This document shows, piece after piece, positions 62,515 to 64,000 of a stretch of 64,000 nucleotides of DNA. Origin of the DNA: Geomobilimonas luticola. Its GTDB lineage: Bacteria; Desulfobacterota; Desulfuromonadia; Geobacterales; Geobacteraceae. The notes under the pieces were generated by a model. That model searched no databases and was not told where the DNA came from. It saw only the letters and a program-made list of their open reading frames with translations. A program made the translations under genes and the position numbers. Location: NCBI RefSeq assembly GCF_018476905.1, contig NZ_JAHCVK010000001.1, positions 806,001 to 870,000 on the forward strand, written 5' to 3'. Within the stretch, counting starts at the first letter, position 1, and every line of letters starts with the position of its first letter.

Positions 62515-62943
62515 ATGCCCCACGATTTCCCTTCCATGCTGAAAGAGCTGCATCTCAAGGTAACCCCCCGCCGGCTGGCAACGCTGGCCGCCCTTGCCAC
62601 CGCCACGACCTACGTCAGCCCGGAGGAAGTTCACAAGCGGCTCCAGGGGGAATTTGCCCGGATCGGCCTTCCCACCGTCTACCGCAATCTGGAGGAACTG
62701 GCCGCCGGTGGCGTGATCACCAAGGTTCTCCATCCCAACCGGCAACTCTATTACTATTTTTGCCCCAACCGGAGCCACCACCACCACTTCGTCTGCCTGG
62801 CCTGCCGGACGGTGGAGGACCTGGAATGCTGCGGACTGGAGGAGGTGGAGAAACAGGTGGGGGGGCGGGTGCTTTCCCACATCGTCCAGGCCAACGGCCT
62901 CTGCCAGGCATGTCTCCAGGCCGGACGGGAGGCTGCGGCATGA
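62515..62943 (+). CDS. Fur-family repressor, probably Zur
   Basis: A 142-residue metalloregulator. The winged helix includes GLPTVYRNLEELAAGGV; the metal region shows SHHHHFVCLAC and a C-terminal CQAC, the structural zinc cysteines. Location directly upstream of znuA and znuC indicates zinc control (Zur). Start could be ATG 62515 or 62536. The stop overlaps znuA (ATGA). Confidence 0.9.
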   Translation: MPHDFPSMLKELHLKVTPRRLATLAALATATTYVSPEEVHKRLQGEFARIGLPTVYRNLEELAAGGVITKVLHPNRQLYYYFCPNRSHHHHFVCLACRTVEDLECCGLEEVEKQVGGRVLSHIVQANGLCQACLQAGREAAA

Positions 62944-63881
62944 AACGTCTCCTCTGGTGTGCCGTACTGCTGTTGATCCTTCCCCTTGGAGCCTGTACGC
63001 AAAAGGAACCGGCACTAGGGAAGGGGAAAGTGCAGGTCGTCACCACCATCTTTCCCCTCTACGATTTTGCCCGGGTCGTCGGGGGGGATCGGGTCGAGGT
63101 TGTCCTTCTCCTCCCCCCCGGGGTGGAGCCCCACAGCTTCGAGCCCACGCCGGAGGATATGGTGCGGATCAGCCGGGCCGGCCTGTTCGTCTATACGAAT
63201 CCGTACATGGAGCCGTGGGTGGCCGGCCTTCTCAAGGGGATCGACCGGCAGCGGCTGACGGTGGTGGATGCCAGCGCCGGTGTCTCGTACCTCCCCGCCG
63301 CTGGGGAGGACAACGGCCACGACGTGAACGAGGGGGGACATCACCATGGCGGCATGGATCCCCATGTCTGGCTCAGTATCCCCAATGCCCGGAAAATGGT
63401 GGAGAACATTGCCGCTGCCCTGGGGACGAAGGACCCGACCAATGCCGCTTTTTACCGGCAAAATGCCGCTGTCTACGAACAGAAGCTGACGGAGCTGGAC
63501 CGGAAGTTCCAGGTGGGTCTCGGCAACTGCCGGACGCGACGGTTCCTCCATGGCGGCCACTACGCCTTCGGCTACCTGGCCGACCACTATGGGCTCCAGT
63601 ACGTCTCCGCCTACGCCATCTCGGCCGACGCAGAACCGCGCCCGAGGAAGCTCGTGGAGATGATCGCCCTCATGCGGAGCAGCGGAACCAGGTATATCTT
63701 CTACGAGGAGCTGATCTCCCCCCGGGTGGCGGAGACGATCGCCCGGGAGACCGGCGCAACCCTGCTGCGGCTGAACGGTGTCCATAACCTCAGCCGGGAC
63801 GAACTGCAAGGGGGGGCCACCTACCTTTCCCTCATGGAACAGAATCTAGTCAATCTCAGAACGGGGCTGCAATGTCGCTAG
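62940..63881 (+). CDS. znuA: Zinc ABC transporter substrate-binding lipoprotein ZnuA
   Basis: A 313-residue cluster A-I (ZnuA-like) binding protein. The signal peptide ends in LPLGAC (lipobox). Metal ligands fit VEPHSFEPTPEDM, the His-rich loop GGHHHGGMDPHVWLS and GGHYAFGYLADHYGL. In Geobacter-type cells it would bind zinc, possibly manganese. Overlaps both the Fur gene (ATGA) and znuC (10 bases). Confidence 0.93.
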   Translation: MKRLLWCAVLLLILPLGACTQKEPALGKGKVQVVTTIFPLYDFARVVGGDRVEVVLLLPPGVEPHSFEPTPEDMVRISRAGLFVYTNPYMEPWVAGLLKGIDRQRLTVVDASAGVSYLPAAGEDNGHDVNEGGHHHGGMDPHVWLSIPNARKMVENIAAALGTKDPTNAAFYRQNAAVYEQKLTELDRKFQVGLGNCRTRRFLHGGHYAFGYLADHYGLQYVSAYAISADAEPRPRKLVEMIALMRSSGTRYIFYEELISPRVAETIARETGATLLRLNGVHNLSRDELQGGATYLSLMEQNLVNLRTGLQCR

Positions 63882-64000
63882 ATCTGGTTGCCACAACAGA
63901 GCTCTGCTTCAGCTACAACGGTGCCGAGGTCCTCGACAAGGTGTCGTTCCGCGTCCGGCAGGGGGATTATCTGGGTATCGTCGGTCCCAACGGTTCGGGC
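63872..64000 (+). CDS. znuC: Zinc ABC transporter ATPase ZnuC (cut by window end)
   Basis: The first 43 codons of an ABC ATPase: ELCFSYNGAEVLDKVSF and the beginning of Walker A (GIVGPNGSG) at the window edge. The ATG lies within the last codons of znuA. The remainder is outside the window. Confidence 0.88.
   Translation, partial: MSLDLVATTELCFSYNGAEVLDKVSFRVRQGDYLGIVGPNGSG

Overview
The window looks like a GC-rich chromosomal segment of a Geobacter-type bacterium (Desulfuromonadia). That assignment is inferred from gene content: two GspE/PilB-type ATPases, c-di-GMP and chemotaxis genes, a C_GCAxxG_C_C protein, and an anaerobic cobalamin operon that carries a ThiC paralogue and CbiMNQO. No rRNA, tRNA or CRISPR array was recognised.

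Layout. 1-4.1 kb: end of a U32 peptidase-family gene, an unknown gene, hslO (Hsp33), a small membrane protein with HELSH, a secreted protein and a YciH/SUI1 factor. 4.2-9.6 kb: a REC-GGDEF diguanylate cyclase, a possible small RNA, a decayed ORF followed by an orphan HVO_A0114-type antitoxin-like regulator, a GspE-family ATPase, a cyclase-family hydrolase and a zinc-ribbon protein. 9.8-20.1 kb: AddA- and AddB-like helicase/nuclease genes separated by an RluA-type synthase, a Nudix hydrolase, a dodecin, an FKBP and a rubrerythrin-like protein. 20.2-27.2 kb: an epimerase, a second GspE-family ATPase, a frameshifted radC, uppP, a DUF47/PiT phosphate uptake pair and a DUF2062 protein. 27.3-36.4 kb: a TolC/MFP/RND efflux operon, small redox-type genes and an ArsR regulator. 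36.3-39.1 kb: a chemoreceptor and the GTPase ysxC.

39.2-62.4 kb is the main feature: a cobalamin riboswitch with terminator, then cobU, cobT, cobS, cobC, cbiA, a ThiC-family gene (probably 5-hydroxybenzimidazole synthase BzaF), cbiMNQO, cbiX, cbiC, a PPOX-like flavoprotein, cbiD, cbiET, cbiL, cbiF/cobM, cbiG, a cobJ-cobQ fusion, cbiB and cobD. Together they import cobalt, build the corrin ring anaerobically, attach the aminopropanol arm and add a lower ligand. No cbiJ-type precorrin-6A reductase and no cobalamin adenosyltransferase were seen here. 62.4-64 kb starts a zinc uptake operon (Fur/Zur, znuA, znuC) behind a palindromic operator.

The most unusual aspect is the inverted-repeat content. 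At least four unrelated inverted-repeat families fill the gaps between B12 genes. Three of these repeats enclose a single small ORF with PD-(D/E)XK/Vsr-like nuclease motifs (two GxxExxY proteins and one DUF559 protein). In each, the stop codon lies in the right-hand arm, and in two it is the arm's first triplet. The same families also occur without an ORF. Other palindromes lie in-frame inside protein genes (addA-like, an RND pump, cbiA, cbiD, cobQ) and one forms the linker that fuses cobJ to cobQ. Two more element types, a 120-bp one and a 150-180-bp one, each occur twice. I consider these repeat-bounded nuclease cassettes the best candidate for an undescribed mobile system.
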